Below, in pieces: positions 34,321 through 45,307 of a DNA stretch of 64,000 nt (position 1 is the stretch's first letter; each line of letters starts with the position of its first letter). The notes under the pieces are model-generated. The model had not been told where the DNA came from, searched no databases, and saw only the letters and a list, made by a program, of their open reading frames with translations. The translations under genes and the position numbers were made by a program. The DNA comes from Bacteroidota bacterium (GTDB taxonomy: Bacteria > Bacteroidota > Bacteroidia > Chitinophagales > Chitinophagaceae). The stretch spans positions 62,001-126,000 of the forward strand of contig CANHGS010000002.1 in NCBI GenBank assembly GCA_947460595.1, written 5' to 3'.

Positions 34321-35193
34321 ATGAAACAGGCCTTGATTAAATTACATATTGCGGTTTTTCTGGCAGGGTTTACCGGGGTATTGGGTGTATTGATTACCCT
34401 GAACGAAGCCTTATTGGTTTGGTATAGAATTGGGATTACCGTTATTAGTTTGTTTGCCCTCTTGGTTTGGAAAAAAGAATTACAGCAAGTACCCCTTACA
34501 AAGGCCCTACAATTATTGTTTATTGGGGCATTAATTGCCATACACTGGGTTTGTTTTTATGGGAGTATCAAGTACGCCAATGTATCTATAGGTCTGGTTT
34601 GCTTTGCATCTACAGGATTGTTCACTGCTTTGTTAGAGCCTTTGTTCACCAAGAAGTCATTTAGTTGGATAGAAGTTGGATTGGGATTGTTGAGTCTGGC
34701 AGGAATCTATTTAATTTTTCATTTTGATGCCCGTTATAGATTGGGAATTGGTATAGGGCTGGCATCAGCCATTTTTGCCGCCCTTTTCTCTGTATTGAAC
34801 AAACGCAATGTTGCTACCATTGCGCCCAAGACCATGATGCTCTATGAGCTTTCTGGAGGGCTATTAATCCTGACCATTTTAATGCCTTGGTACTTGCAAC
34901 ATTTTCCTACCAATCATTTGATGCCATCTTTATTGGAATGGGGTTGGCTCTTGGTCTTGAGTTGGTTTTGTACCGTTTGGGCCATGGACCTCATGTTACA
35001 AGCCTTGCAAAAAGTTTCTGCTTTTACCCAAAACCTGAGTTTAAACCTGGAGCCCGTTTATGGAATATTATTGGCCTTTGTTTTGTTTCAGGAGCAAAAG
35101 GACCTACAACCTAGTTTCTATGCAGGATTTGTATTGATTGCTTTTTCCGTGGTATTGCAAATGTTGCGGGTTTTAAAATTGAAAAAGCATTAA
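34321..35193 (+). CDS. EamA/DMT-family transporter
   Basis: The 290-residue protein has ten hydrophobic segments in two EamA halves, beginning MKQALIKLHIAVFLAGFTGV. FIGALIAIHWVCFYGSIKYA and SLNLEPVYGILLAFVLFQEQ are the typical half ends. Drug/metabolite transporters of this type export amino acids or other small molecules; the substrate is unknown. The start is set by the internal -7 box. Confidence 0.9.
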   Translation: MKQALIKLHIAVFLAGFTGVLGVLITLNEALLVWYRIGITVISLFALLVWKKELQQVPLTKALQLLFIGALIAIHWVCFYGSIKYANVSIGLVCFASTGLFTALLEPLFTKKSFSWIEVGLGLLSLAGIYLIFHFDARYRLGIGIGLASAIFAALFSVLNKRNVATIAPKTMMLYELSGGLLILTILMPWYLQHFPTNHLMPSLLEWGWLLVLSWFCTVWAMDLMLQALQKVSAFTQNLSLNLEPVYGILLAFVLFQEQKDLQPSFYAGFVLIAFSVVLQMLRVLKLKKH

Positions 35194-35210
35194 TCTCATT
35201 GGCTACCAAA

Positions 35211-36044
35211 TTAATCCAGTTTATAAGCTACCAATTTGTTGCCATAAAAAGTAGGCACATATAAAATTCGGTTCTTGGCATCATAACCAATGTCTGCGGT
35301 ATTCTTTTTTTCCTTTCTACTATCAAGTAATACTTCCTTGGTTTTAAAAGCAGTTACATAATAGATTACGCCTTCCCATGCACTCACAATAAACTCATCT
35401 GTTTTAACTTTTTCAATGCCATCTGTGCTAGGGTCCATGCCTTCCATCAGCTGCAATAATTGGCCATTTAAGTTGAGGGCTAATAAACTGCCATTGTCCA
35501 AAATAAAAAGGTCTTTGTCATTGATCAACAAACCATTGGGCCTTTTCAGGTTGCGCATGGTAACACTAATCCTTTGCTGATCATATTGGTAAATATTGAA
35601 ACCACGGGTATCACTAATAAATACGGTTCCCTTGTTGTCAATGGTAATATCATTTAAAAAAACAGCGCCTTCTACGGGTATTTTCTGCAAGATGGTAGCT
35701 TTTTCTATATCTATCACAACTAGTTCAGTAAGGTCTGCTACATAGAGTTTGTTTTTGTAAATGCCCATACCCTTTGGCGCATTGAGTCCTTTGATCCATT
35801 CTAAGTTAATGGGTTTGCCATCTAAAGACAGGATACTTATAAAACCCTTACCATCTTTTTCTGCGGGTGCACCGTCAATATTGGATACAAATAATCGCTT
35901 GTTCTTACTGTCTACCAGTACAGATTCTGGGGTTCTAAGTAGGGTATCTGTTTCCCATAATTTGGTTAGCTTATGCGGTAGATCGTTGGACTGATGGCTC
36001 AATAACAACAGACAAAAAACTAGGGTGTTTAGTAAGGGTTTCAT
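35211..36044 (-). CDS. Exported SMP-30/NHL-type beta-propeller protein
   Basis: The 277-residue protein has a signal peptide (MKPLLNTLVFCLLLLSHQS). The mature part is a six-bladed propeller of SMP-30 type: LRTPESVLVDSKNKRLFVSN, FLNDITIDNKGTVFISDTRG, RPNGLLINDKDLFILDNGSL. The order resembles lactonases, but the full set of metal residues cannot be verified. It may bind a ligand rather than hydrolyse it. Confidence 0.78.
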   Translation of the reverse strand: MKPLLNTLVFCLLLLSHQSNDLPHKLTKLWETDTLLRTPESVLVDSKNKRLFVSNIDGAPAEKDGKGFISILSLDGKPINLEWIKGLNAPKGMGIYKNKLYVADLTELVVIDIEKATILQKIPVEGAVFLNDITIDNKGTVFISDTRGFNIYQYDQQRISVTMRNLKRPNGLLINDKDLFILDNGSLLALNLNGQLLQLMEGMDPSTDGIEKVKTDEFIVSAWEGVIYYVTAFKTKEVLLDSRKEKKNTADIGYDAKNRILYVPTFYGNKLVAYKLD

Positions 36045-36082
36045 AAACGCAATTTAACTAAGAAACACTAGAATGTCAATCT

Positions 36083-38527
36083 TTAGAATTCAATAATGAA
36101 CCCAATAGTTGGTGTAACATTGGCGTCTTCACTAATTAAATAATAAGGTATAGCATTGGATCCGTTTTGTTGAATGGGTTGTCCATTGGTTGTTACAAAA
36201 CCCGTATTGTCAGCATTGCGTTGGAAGGTGTAAATAGGCGCTGCTGGACTCTTTGCCAAGTACCAGTTGGTAACATCTAAATATAGGTCAATGGTAGTCT
36301 TTTTAAAATTCCATTTCTTATCAATTCTTACATCACTGGCATTAAAATTGCGTAAACGTTGAGTACTGATTCTGCCATAATCCAAGATGCCAGTACCCAG
36401 TGTTAAGTAGTTGGTGCGGCTGGCTAATTCATCATAGGGCGTATTTGGTACACCGCCTTGGTAACGGAATTTTAGCCCCAGTTCCCAGTTATGGTTAAAC
36501 TTGTATCCCCAGGTAAAACTGAGTAAGTGTTTGTTGTCCCATGAACTTGCGGTATATGCCTGGTTGGCATTGGTATATTCACTTCTAAAAAAGGTATAAC
36601 TCAAGATACCAAAAAAGCGCTTGGTCAATTTTTGTTGCGCAAAGAACTCAAATCCGTAAGCCCTTCCCTTGCCATTGAAATTAACTGGCTCGTTTCCTAA
36701 AATGGCAAAATCACCACCTAGATTAGACAAGCTAATTCCGTTTTTCACCGATACAGGAACATTGCTATATTGTTTGTAAAAGCCTTCAAAAGTAAATCGG
36801 GTAGACTCGCTTTTCAAATGCTCAATACCCATCACATAATGATTGCTCATTTGGTATTTGGCGTCTTTGTTGACAAATTGGTTATTGGTTTGGAATCCTA
36901 AAATGGTATAAGGTGGTATTTTGGAATAGCGCCCAATACTGGCATTTAAGTTCCATTTGTCTGCCAATACATAGGAGAGGCTAATCCTTGGACTTAGCGT
37001 TGCAATAGGGTTCCATCCGTCAGTGGTAAAGCTATTCACATCGCTACGCAAACCAGCGCTAAGGGCTAGTCTGTTATCAAAAAAGCGTTTCCCTGCTTGC
37101 GCAAAGAATCCCAGTTTGCTGAAATTATTAGAAGTATTGTAATTAAAAGTTTCAGCGGGTTTGATTACCGTACCAGTATTATTTGTTACAGCAGCTCTGA
37201 CAATTTGGAAAGTACTGTTTTCATAGTGTACCAATTGGGCCATGGCCCCATAAGTAAATTTCCATCCCCCCAGATTTTTATTTACGTCAAAACGAATTTT
37301 GTTCTCAGTTTCCTTGCTGTCTACATTCAAGGTTTGAGTACCTTTTGCGGGCCCCAAATTGTTCTCGTATTTCTGGTTGTTATTGCTAAAATCATTGCGG
37401 CTAATAGCCAAATTCCAATACCCATTATTGATCAAATGTTTGAGGCTAAGTCCAATAGTATAATTCCACTGTTCAATGCTGGGATTGCTATTGAGGGCAT
37501 AGAGTTTTTCGGGAGTAGCTTTTTTAGGAGCTGCAAAACTAAATTCATCAATAGCGCCTACACCCAAAAAGGTAAGGGTAGTTTTGGGGTTAATTTGGTG
37601 AGTGATCTTATATTGAAAATCCCAGTAGTTGGGGCGAATGGGAAGGTCAATTGCCTGGAACAGAAACTGTAAAAAAGACCTTCTAGCAGATGCCAAGAAG
37701 GTAGTCTTACCACTATTAGATAAAGGCCCGTCAAAGGTGGCTGCCAATTCCGTTCCACTCAATCTGATATTGCCTTGTAAGTGATTGGTATTTCCCCTTT
37801 TTTGTTTGAATTCAAACACAGAAGAAAGCGCATTGTCAAATTTGGCGTCAAATGAGGAGCTACTCAATTTTACGTCTTCAATAAAACTTACGTTTAAGAT
37901 ACCAGCTGGTCCACCCGCACTTCCTTGGGTAGCAAAGTGATTGATCACGGGAACTTCAATACCATCTAAGTAATACACGTTTTCATTAGGGGCACCACCA
38001 CGAATGACAATATCGTTTCTAAAACCTGCTGTACTAGCCGTTCCGCCCACTCCTGGTAAGCTTTGGATGACCCTAGAGATATCAAAATTACCTCCTGGAT
38101 TTTGCTTAATTTCTTCTGTAGTCAATCGTTGCACACTCAAAGGCGTTTCAAGGGTAGCGGCTTTGGCGGTTTTTCTGCCTCCACTGGTAACCGTTACAGA
38201 TTTGAGTTCAGTAACAGTGGGCTCCATTTCTAGTGCCAGGTTATTTTCATTTCCGGAAGTGATGAGTATGTTGAAGAGTTGCAAAGGACTATACCCAATG
38301 GCTGTCACTTTTATATTCACGGCACCATTCTTAATGCCGGATTTTCTAAACCTTCCCAAACTATCTGTTATGACTCCTTGTTGGGCGGTACCAATAGAGA
38401 TACTGGCACCTGCAATGGGTTGCTGATTTTGTTTGTTCAAAATAATCCCTGAAATAGATCCTGTATTTTGAGCCATTGCCGTAAAGGCATATAAACTAAC
38501 TAATACTAAAAACGTCCCGATTTTCAT
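36083..38527 (-). CDS. TonB-dependent receptor with carboxypeptidase-regulatory-like domain
   Basis: The 814-residue outer-membrane protein has a signal peptide (LVSLYAFTAMAQ), a beta-sandwich SGIILNKQNQQPIAGASISI (CarboxypepD_reg-like), then a plug with IKQNPGGNFDISRVIQSLPG and DIVIRGGAPNENVYYLDGIE. The barrel follows to the C-terminal F (TIGFIIEF). No SusD partner is adjacent, so it is not a polysaccharide locus of the usual type. The upstream ATG at 38590 is rejected; the ATG at 38527 gives the signal peptide and lies downstream of the -7 box. Confidence 0.93.
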   Translation of the reverse strand: MKIGTFLVLVSLYAFTAMAQNTGSISGIILNKQNQQPIAGASISIGTAQQGVITDSLGRFRKSGIKNGAVNIKVTAIGYSPLQLFNILITSGNENNLALEMEPTVTELKSVTVTSGGRKTAKAATLETPLSVQRLTTEEIKQNPGGNFDISRVIQSLPGVGGTASTAGFRNDIVIRGGAPNENVYYLDGIEVPVINHFATQGSAGGPAGILNVSFIEDVKLSSSSFDAKFDNALSSVFEFKQKRGNTNHLQGNIRLSGTELAATFDGPLSNSGKTTFLASARRSFLQFLFQAIDLPIRPNYWDFQYKITHQINPKTTLTFLGVGAIDEFSFAAPKKATPEKLYALNSNPSIEQWNYTIGLSLKHLINNGYWNLAISRNDFSNNNQKYENNLGPAKGTQTLNVDSKETENKIRFDVNKNLGGWKFTYGAMAQLVHYENSTFQIVRAAVTNNTGTVIKPAETFNYNTSNNFSKLGFFAQAGKRFFDNRLALSAGLRSDVNSFTTDGWNPIATLSPRISLSYVLADKWNLNASIGRYSKIPPYTILGFQTNNQFVNKDAKYQMSNHYVMGIEHLKSESTRFTFEGFYKQYSNVPVSVKNGISLSNLGGDFAILGNEPVNFNGKGRAYGFEFFAQQKLTKRFFGILSYTFFRSEYTNANQAYTASSWDNKHLLSFTWGYKFNHNWELGLKFRYQGGVPNTPYDELASRTNYLTLGTGILDYGRISTQRLRNFNASDVRIDKKWNFKKTTIDLYLDVTNWYLAKSPAAPIYTFQRNADNTGFVTTNGQPIQQNGSNAIPYYLISEDANVTPTIGFIIEF

Positions 38528-38545
38528 TTTTTGTGCTTGAGTGTG

Positions 38546-38553
38546 CAAATTTA
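38546..38553 (-). promoter_or_regulatory. -7 box TAAATTTG of the TonB-dependent receptor gene
   Basis: Perfect TAnnTTTG on the minus strand; predicted start near 38541, 14 bases before the ATG at 38527. Confidence 0.55.
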
Positions 38554-38661
38554 CAACTGTTATTGGATGAATGTTGAATCGTTCATCCATTGGAGGATTC
38601 CCTAGGGTTTAATGGAGCCGCTTTCTTATATTTAACCCCAATTTCTACCAAAACAACTAGC

Positions 38662-41622
38662 ATGAAACAACTAATCACTGCATTTTGTTTGCTTCTTTGG
38701 GCAGGCAGTTTGCAAGCGCAAAAAAAGCCACTGGATCATTCTGTGTATGATGGATGGCAGTCCATTACCGAAAGACTTTTGAGTAATGACGGTAAATTCT
38801 TGGCGTATTCCGTGAATCCACAGGAAGGAGATGGGGTTCTATACCTGCAATCTGTTCAGGGTGATGCCAAATTGGCCATCCCCCGAGGGTATACGGCGCA
38901 ATTTTCAGACAATAGCCAGTTCTTGGTATTGAGAATTAAACCCAGTTTCAAAGAAACCAGGGATGCCCGCGTGAAAAAGAAAAAGCCTGATGAAATGCCC
39001 AAAGACACGCTTTGCTATGTGGCATTAAATAGTATGAAAACGGTGAAAATTCCAAGACTCAAGTCTTTTAAATTGCCGGATGATTCAGGTATTTGGTTGG
39101 CTTGCTTATTAGAAAAGTCCTTACCTGATATGAGTCCTAAGGCAAAAGCTGAATTAGATTCTGCAACTAGAATCAAACAAATTTTTGCTACTGCTGATAG
39201 TATCCTGCGCATAGCAGATAGTATTCGTCTAAAAGGTATGGAAGCCAAGATGAAAGGAATGTCTGTGCTGCAACCTAAAAGAGAAGCAAGACCAGTATCA
39301 ATTAGTCCTAAAGCACCGGAAGACCCAATTGAAGAAGGAACAGACCTACTCTTGATTAATATGGCAACTGGTAAACAAGAAACCTATAAACTGGTTACTG
39401 AGTTTTTCTTTAATCAGCAAGGAACCTCTTTGTTAATAGAAACTAGCAAAAAAACGGGAGATGCTGCTGTAAAAGCTACCGTTCAAAAACTAGAACTCAA
39501 TAACCTTTCTAAGAAAACCATCTTCCAGTCTTTCAATGATGCCAAGGGGTATAGGATGGATGAAGCGGGTAAGCAATTGGCATTTGTTGCTGAAAGAGAT
39601 AGCTCGGCCAAATCCTTACAAAAATTCTATAAACTCTATTATTACAAAGACGGGATGGATAGTGCTTCCATGCTTGCAGATAATAGTATAAAAGGGTTAC
39701 CTACTAAGCAAGGGATTAGTGAAAATTCACAAATCAGTTTTTCAAAATCTGGGAAGCATTTGTTTTTTGGAACAGCCCCCATTTTACCTATAAAAGATAC
39801 TACGCTTCCAGAATTTGAGCGCGTATCAGTAGACGTTTGGCATTACAATGATGATTATCTACAACCACAACAATTGCGCACCCTGGAATTTGAATTGCGT
39901 AAAAGCTTTGCTGCGCGATATGATTTTGATAAAAAGGAAATGGTATCCTTAGCAAATCCAGCATATCGTAACCTTATTTTGACCAAAGAAGGCGATGGCG
40001 CAGTTGCCTATGCAGTAGCCGATGGTGGTAAAAGAATAGCTTCACAATGGCAGGGTTTTACGCTGAATGACTTACTAGCCGTTGACCCAATCACTGGTGC
40101 TACCAGCCTCATTCAAAAAGATTTCAAGGGAAATGTTTATGCTTCCTACACGGGTAAATATCTTTTGCAATATGATGAGCGCAAAAAACAATTCAGCGCT
40201 TATGATGCGGATAAAAAAGTAAGTGTTAGAGTGGCTAAAGACATTACATTTCCTTTGTACGATGTAGACAATGACGTACCCGATGATCCCAATGCCTATG
40301 GTATCATGGGATGGTTAGAAAATGATGAAGCGGTATTTATGTATGACCAATTTGATATTTGGCAAGTTGACCCAACTGGCGTAAAAGCATCAGTATGCAT
40401 TACTGGTGGATTGGGTAGGAAAAATAAAATCACCTACCGCAATATTGTACTTGATAGAGAAGAGAAATTTATCAAAGCAGGACAACAATTCTTGTATGGT
40501 ACTTTTAATGAAACAACCAAGGGAAGCGGCTTCCAGTGGCATACTTTAGGAACTAGCTTGGCGCCTTCAGTCACTTATTCTACAAGATTGTCTGCGGCCA
40601 TCAAAGCCAAAGATGCAGCAGTATTGAGTTTTGGTTCAGAGACCTATGCACACGCAAGTGATATAAGGGTAATGCCCGCAACAGCAGATCAATTTGCGGA
40701 TGCAAAAAATCTTCCTGGACAACCATTGTTCCAGCCCAATGCACAACAAGCCAATTACAATTGGGGAACTGCGGAGCTCTTTAAATGGAAAGCCTATACG
40801 GGTAAAGAAACAGAAGGTATTGTCTACAAACCAGAAGACTTTGACCCTAAGAAAAAATACCCCATGATCGTGTATTTCTATGAGCGAAGTAGCGATGGCT
40901 TATACAGTTATCAAGCGCCTGCACCTACACCATCAAGATTGAATATTCCTTTCTTTGTAAGCCGCGGCTATATTGTATTTGTACCCGATATCTGGTACAA
41001 AACCGGATATCCTGGACAAGGCGCGTATGACTATATTTTAAGTGGTACTAGGGCTGTGGTAAAACAAGGTTATGTAGACAGTACCAAGATTGGTTTACAA
41101 GGACAGAGCTGGGGTGGATACCAAATTGTGTATTTAATTACCAAGACCAATTTGTATGCTGCTGCTTGGGCAGGTGCGCCGGTTGCAAATATGACTTCAG
41201 CTTATGGTGGTATCCGATGGGGTACAGGACTCAACAGACAGTTCCAATATGAAAAAACGCAGAGTAGGATTGGTGCAACCCTTTGGGAAAAACCCAATTT
41301 GTATCTAGAAAACTCAGCATTGTTCTCATTGCCAAAAGTAAAAACCCCATTGGTGGTGATGGCCAATGACGCGGATGATGCAGTGCCTTGGTACCAAGGA
41401 ATTGAAATGTTCACCGGTCTTCGTCGCTTGGGTAAACCTGTATGGATGTTGAACTATAACAACGAAGCCCATAACCTAATTGAAAGAAAAAATCGCAAGG
41501 ATATTCAAATTAGAGAACAGCAGTTTTTTGACTATCTATTAAAAGGAGAGAAACCTGCTAAATGGATAGCAGAAGGTGTGCCTGCTGTATTAAAAGGTAG
41601 GGACTGGGGACTAGGTTATTAA
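38662..41622 (+). CDS. S9 family serine peptidase (prolyl oligopeptidase/DPP-IV like), exported
   Basis: The 986-residue protein starts MKQLITAFCLLLWAGSLQAQ, a signal peptide. About residues 30-690 form a propeller-like region. The C-terminal alpha/beta hydrolase carries the triad: S816 in GLQGQSWGGY, D905 in NDADDAV and H937 in NNEAHNL. It likely trims proline-containing peptides in the periplasm or outside. The ATG at 38662 replaces an earlier in-frame one at 38590 that would hide the signal peptide. The gene diverges from the TonB receptor gene; its 3' end overlaps trmN6 by four bases. Confidence 0.94.
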   Translation: MKQLITAFCLLLWAGSLQAQKKPLDHSVYDGWQSITERLLSNDGKFLAYSVNPQEGDGVLYLQSVQGDAKLAIPRGYTAQFSDNSQFLVLRIKPSFKETRDARVKKKKPDEMPKDTLCYVALNSMKTVKIPRLKSFKLPDDSGIWLACLLEKSLPDMSPKAKAELDSATRIKQIFATADSILRIADSIRLKGMEAKMKGMSVLQPKREARPVSISPKAPEDPIEEGTDLLLINMATGKQETYKLVTEFFFNQQGTSLLIETSKKTGDAAVKATVQKLELNNLSKKTIFQSFNDAKGYRMDEAGKQLAFVAERDSSAKSLQKFYKLYYYKDGMDSASMLADNSIKGLPTKQGISENSQISFSKSGKHLFFGTAPILPIKDTTLPEFERVSVDVWHYNDDYLQPQQLRTLEFELRKSFAARYDFDKKEMVSLANPAYRNLILTKEGDGAVAYAVADGGKRIASQWQGFTLNDLLAVDPITGATSLIQKDFKGNVYASYTGKYLLQYDERKKQFSAYDADKKVSVRVAKDITFPLYDVDNDVPDDPNAYGIMGWLENDEAVFMYDQFDIWQVDPTGVKASVCITGGLGRKNKITYRNIVLDREEKFIKAGQQFLYGTFNETTKGSGFQWHTLGTSLAPSVTYSTRLSAAIKAKDAAVLSFGSETYAHASDIRVMPATADQFADAKNLPGQPLFQPNAQQANYNWGTAELFKWKAYTGKETEGIVYKPEDFDPKKKYPMIVYFYERSSDGLYSYQAPAPTPSRLNIPFFVSRGYIVFVPDIWYKTGYPGQGAYDYILSGTRAVVKQGYVDSTKIGLQGQSWGGYQIVYLITKTNLYAAAWAGAPVANMTSAYGGIRWGTGLNRQFQYEKTQSRIGATLWEKPNLYLENSALFSLPKVKTPLVVMANDADDAVPWYQGIEMFTGLRRLGKPVWMLNYNNEAHNLIERKNRKDIQIREQQFFDYLLKGEKPAKWIAEGVPAVLKGRDWGLGY

Positions 41623-42335
41623 AGAGCCAGATAATAGTCTTTTAGTAAAGCCGTAAATGCTTTGGAGTAAACCCCGTTTTGTTGAATGAATAGCTCTTCA
41701 ACAGACGGGGTTTTTGCTGTTTGAGAGAATAGTAAAAAGCTTCTAAAAGCCTTGTGCTTTTCTGTTTGATAAATGGTTGCTTCTGCTGAAACATGCCAAC
41801 CCAATTTGTGGGCATGGTTAATAGCAGCCTCGCGGCGATGGCAGGGCAGGATCATGCTCAATTGCCCCGATGGTTCAACTAGTCTGTTCATGGCCAGGAA
41901 TAAGGCTTCTAGCGTTAAAGCGCTGCTATGCAAGGCTAGGTTTCTTTTGGCATCAGGCGAAGCCAAGTCATGTTCATAGAAAGGTGGATTGGAAAAAACC
42001 AATTGATAAGATTGATTCGATTGCCAATCATTGACATTGGCTTGAAATACTTGTAAGCGATTAATAAAGGGAGAGGCGCTGAAATTCTCTTTGGCTTGTT
42101 GGGCAGCAGCTTTTTCTATTTCAATGGCATCAATGTTGCAAGCAGTTTTTTGTGCCAATAGTAAACTGAGTAAACCAGTTCCAGTGCCAATGTCTAAACA
42201 GTTGGTAATACTAGGCTGGTCTTGTATATGATTTGCCAGCCAGGCTCCATACAAACAGGCATCTGTACAAACCTTCATGGCGCAATATTCTTGCCAGACG
42301 GTGAATTGTTTGAATTTAAAAAAATGATTGGGCAC
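41619..42335 (-). CDS. trmN6: tRNA1(Val) adenine-37 N6-methyltransferase
   Basis: The 238-residue SAM enzyme has FTVWQEYCAMKVCTDACLYG near the start, LDIGTGTGLLSLLLAQ (SAM loop) near residue 50 and the catalytic NPPFYEHDL. These match YfiC/TrmN6, which adds a methyl to A37 of a tRNA-Val. The C-terminal RSFLLFSQ is also typical. It overlaps the S9 peptidase stop by four bases on the opposite strand. Confidence 0.92.
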   Translation of the reverse strand: MPNHFFKFKQFTVWQEYCAMKVCTDACLYGAWLANHIQDQPSITNCLDIGTGTGLLSLLLAQKTACNIDAIEIEKAAAQQAKENFSASPFINRLQVFQANVNDWQSNQSYQLVFSNPPFYEHDLASPDAKRNLALHSSALTLEALFLAMNRLVEPSGQLSMILPCHRREAAINHAHKLGWHVSAEATIYQTEKHKAFRSFLLFSQTAKTPSVEELFIQQNGVYSKAFTALLKDYYLAL

Positions 42336-42339
42336 GGTA

Positions 42340-42373
42340 AAAAGTCAAAAGTCAAAAGTCAAAAGTCAAAAAA
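42340..42373 (+). repeat. AAGTCAA heptad repeat between trmN6 and sdhB
   Basis: Four tandem AAAGTCA units (plus strand) followed by a short A run, starting four bases upstream of the trmN6 start codon. Same unit as at 22990 and 27151. Confidence 0.8.
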
Positions 42374-42409
42374 ATGAAATTAAAGGAACCAATTGATTCT
42401 TGTAAATAA

Positions 42410-42439
42410 GAAAGCTCCCCGATTCATAGGGGAGCTTTC
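42410..42439 (-). terminator. Terminator of the sdh operon
   Basis: Perfect 11-base arms GAAAGCTCCCC (42410-42420) and GGGGAGCTTTC (42429-42439). On the minus strand it follows sdhB and is followed by a T-rich stretch. Confidence 0.85.
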
Positions 42440-42458
42440 AAAAAAATCAAACTAAAAA

Positions 42459-43223
42459 CTATTTGTCTGAAGTAAGGCTGGCCACCAAGTACTCTTGGTT
42501 TAACCTAGCAATATTGCTAATAGAGATTTCTTTAGGGCAGGTAGCTTCACAAGCACCCGTATTGGTACAAGCACCAAATCCTTCCTTGTCCATTTGAGCC
42601 ACCATGTTAATTACACGTGATTTGCGCTCAGGTTCACCCTGTGGCAACAAAGCCAGGTGGGACACTTTGGCACTCAAGAACAACATAGCTGAACTGTTTT
42701 TACAAGCAGCTACACAAGCACCACAACCAATACACATAGCAGCTGCAAAAGATGCATCGGCTTTGTCTTTGTTAATGGGCAGGGAGTTGCCGTCTACTGC
42801 ATTACCGGTGTTCACGCTAATATATCCACCAGCTTGAATAATACGGTCAAAAGCAGAACGGTCTACCATCAAATCTTTGATTACTGGAAAGGCGCCAGCT
42901 CTCCATGGCTCAACAGTAATGGTTTCTCCGTCTTTAAATGCACGCATGTGCAATTGGCAGGTAGTATTGGCTTTCCAAGCACCGTGTGGTTTACCATTGA
43001 TATACATGGAACACATACCACAAATACCTTCGCGGCAATCATGGTCAAACGCAATGGGATCTTCGCCATCGCGGATCAACTGTTCATTTAACACGTCAAT
43101 CATTTCTAAAAAGCTCATCTCGCTTGAAATGTCTTTTACTGGATAACTTTGAAAACCACCTTTTTCCCTGCTATTTTTTTGTCTCCAGACCTTTACGGTC
43201 AGATTCATATTGTAATGTTCCAT
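42459..43223 (-). CDS. sdhB: Succinate dehydrogenase/fumarate reductase iron-sulfur subunit
   Basis: The 254-residue protein has the [2Fe-2S] Cys set C63, C68, C71 and C89 ([13 protein letters not shown]), the [4Fe-4S] motif [15 protein letters not shown] and the [3Fe-4S] motif [15 protein letters not shown]. It passes electrons between the flavoprotein and the cytochrome b subunit. It is the last gene of sdh[13 protein letters not shown] at the start leaves residue 6 as an alternative Met. Confidence 0.96.
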   Translation of the reverse strand: MEHYNMNLTVKVWRQKNSREKGGFQSYPVKDISSEMSFLEMIDVLNEQLIRDGEDPIAFDHDCREGICGMCSMYINGKPHGAWKANTTCQLHMRAFKDGETITVEPWRAGAFPVIKDLMVDRSAFDRIIQAGGYISVNTGNAVDGNSLPINKDKADASFAAAMCIGCGACVAACKNSSAMLFLSAKVSHLALLPQGEPERKSRVINMVAQMDKEGFGACTNTGACEATCPKEISISNIARLNQEYLVASLTSDK

Positions 43224-43263
43224 CTTTGCAATTTTTCAATTAATGTCAAAAATCAAAATCGAA

Positions 43264-45237
43264 TTATTTGTAAGAACGTTGCGAAGGTTTCACTACATCA
43301 TAGACCAATGGTTCCTTAATAAGGTTCCATTCATGTGCAGATTTGGATTCCCAAGCGGCAACATACATAAAGTTAGCATCGTCACGCAAAGCTTCACCGT
43401 CTTCTGTTTGGAATTCTTCACGGAAATGACCACCGCAGCTTTCATTGCGGTTCAGTGCATCTACACACATTAATTCTCCTAGTTCAATAAAGTCAGCCAC
43501 ACGATTGGCCTTATCTAATTCAGGATTCATTTCATTAATGCTTCCAGGAATACGAACATCGCTCCAGAATTCTTTTTTCAAGGCTTGAATCTCTTGAATG
43601 GCTTGTAACAAACCTTCTTTGTTTCTAGCCATTCCACATTTGTCCCAGATGATTTTACCCAAACGCTTGTGGAAACTTTCAACAGTTTGTGTACCCTTAA
43701 TATTCATCAGGGTGTTAATCCTATCAGCTACTTCTTTTTCTGCTTCTTCAAAGGCGGGGTGAGAGGTTTCAATGGCTTTGTTATAAATCTCATCGGCCAA
43801 GGTATTACCCAAAGTGTAAGGAATCACAAAATAGCCATCGGCCAAGCCCTGCATCAAAGCAGAAGCACCTAAACGGTTGGCGCCGTGGTCACTGAAATTG
43901 GCTTCACCCAACGCATACAATCCTGGAATAGTGGTTTGTAATTCATAGTTAACCCAAAGACCGCCCATGGTATAGTGTACTGCTGGATAAATCCGCATAG
44001 GGAATTCATAAGGGTTTTCACCAGTAATCTTTTTATACATATCAAAAAGATTACCGTATTTCTCTTTCACTACTTCCTTACCCAAAACAATAATCTCTTC
44101 CATGCTCTTACTGCTATTGCCTTCTTTTCCAGCTTCAATCTTACCATAACGCACTATCGCGTCAGCAAAATCTAGGTAAACCGCTTGTTTGCTAGTTCCC
44201 ACACCATAACCCTCATCGCATCTTTCTTTGGCAGCCCTTGATGCCACGTCACGTGGAACTAGGTTACCAAATGCAGGGTACCGGCGCTCTAAATAATAAT
44301 CCCTTTCTTCTTCCGGAATATCAATGGCTTTTCTTTGGTCATCTTTCTTTTTAGGAACCCAGATCCTACCATCGTTTCTCAGTGACTCTGACATCAGGGT
44401 CAATTTGGATTGGTGGTCTCCACTAACGGGAATACAAGTAGGATGAATTTGAGTAAAGCAAGGATTGGCAAATGCAGCCCCTTTGCGGTGTGCTTTCCAA
44501 GTGGCCGTGGTGTTGCTACCCATGGCATTGGTAGACAAATAGTATACGTTTCCGTATCCACCGGTACAAAGTAATACAGCGTGTCCAAAATGTCTTTCTA
44601 GTTCACCATTCACCAAATTACGTGCAATAATACCCCTAGCTTTACCATCAATTTTTACAATTTCTAGCATCTCATGACGGGCAAACATTTGCACATTACC
44701 TAAAGCAATTTGTCTTTCCAGAGCTTGGTAAGCACCAATCAATAATTGCTGTCCAGTTTGACCGGCAGCATAAAAAGTTCTTTGAACCTGTGTGCCACCA
44801 AAAGAACGGTTGCTCAATAATCCACCATATTCACGTGCAAAAGGAACACCTTGGGCAACGCATTGGTCAATAATGTTGGTACTCACTTCTGCTAAACGGT
44901 GAACGTTGGCTTCCCTTGCGCGATAGTCACCACCTTTAATGGTATCATAGAATAAACGGAACACGGAGTCTCCATCGTTCTGATAGTTTTTGGCAGCATT
45001 AATACCGCCTTGTGCGGCAATAGAATGGGCTCTGCGCGGAGAATCTTGAAAACAAAAGGCTTTTACTTTATAGCCTAGTTCTCCAAGAGCAGCAGCAGCG
45101 GAAGCTCCAGCCAGACCGGTTCCAACAATGATCACTTCCAACTTACGTTTATTGGCAGGATTCACCAGTTTGCAATGGCCCTTGTATTCCGTCCATTTAT
45201 CATCTAAAGGTCCCGAAGGGATTTTGGCATCTAACAT
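43264..45237 (-). CDS. sdhA: Succinate dehydrogenase/fumarate reductase flavoprotein subunit
   Basis: The 657-residue protein has the FAD-binding start [20 protein letters not shown] and the covalent-FAD segment [20 protein letters not shown]. The active site includes [12 protein letters not shown], with later [40 protein letters not shown]. It oxidises succinate or reduces fumarate on the cytoplasmic side of the membrane. The type (epsilonproteobacterial/Bacteroidota FrdA-like, with b558 cytochrome) is the usual one in this phylum. Confidence 0.96.
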   Translation of the reverse strand: MLDAKIPSGPLDDKWTEYKGHCKLVNPANKRKLEVIIVGTGLAGASAAAALGELGYKVKAFCFQDSPRRAHSIAAQGGINAAKNYQNDGDSVFRLFYDTIKGGDYRAREANVHRLAEVSTNIIDQCVAQGVPFAREYGGLLSNRSFGGTQVQRTFYAAGQTGQQLLIGAYQALERQIALGNVQMFARHEMLEIVKIDGKARGIIARNLVNGELERHFGHAVLLCTGGYGNVYYLSTNAMGSNTTATWKAHRKGAAFANPCFTQIHPTCIPVSGDHQSKLTLMSESLRNDGRIWVPKKKDDQRKAIDIPEEERDYYLERRYPAFGNLVPRDVASRAAKERCDEGYGVGTSKQAVYLDFADAIVRYGKIEAGKEGNSSKSMEEIIVLGKEVVKEKYGNLFDMYKKITGENPYEFPMRIYPAVHYTMGGLWVNYELQTTIPGLYALGEANFSDHGANRLGASALMQGLADGYFVIPYTLGNTLADEIYNKAIETSHPAFEEAEKEVADRINTLMNIKGTQTVESFHKRLGKIIWDKCGMARNKEGLLQAIQEIQALKKEFWSDVRIPGSINEMNPELDKANRVADFIELGELMCVDALNRNESCGGHFREEFQTEDGEALRDDANFMYVAAWESKSAHEWNLIKEPLVYDVVKPSQRSYK

Positions 45238-45307
45238 ACACCTGAATGTTTACTATGATTAGAATATACTGTTTGTAAGAACGATTCCGGTTCTGCCGGA
45301 AACTTGA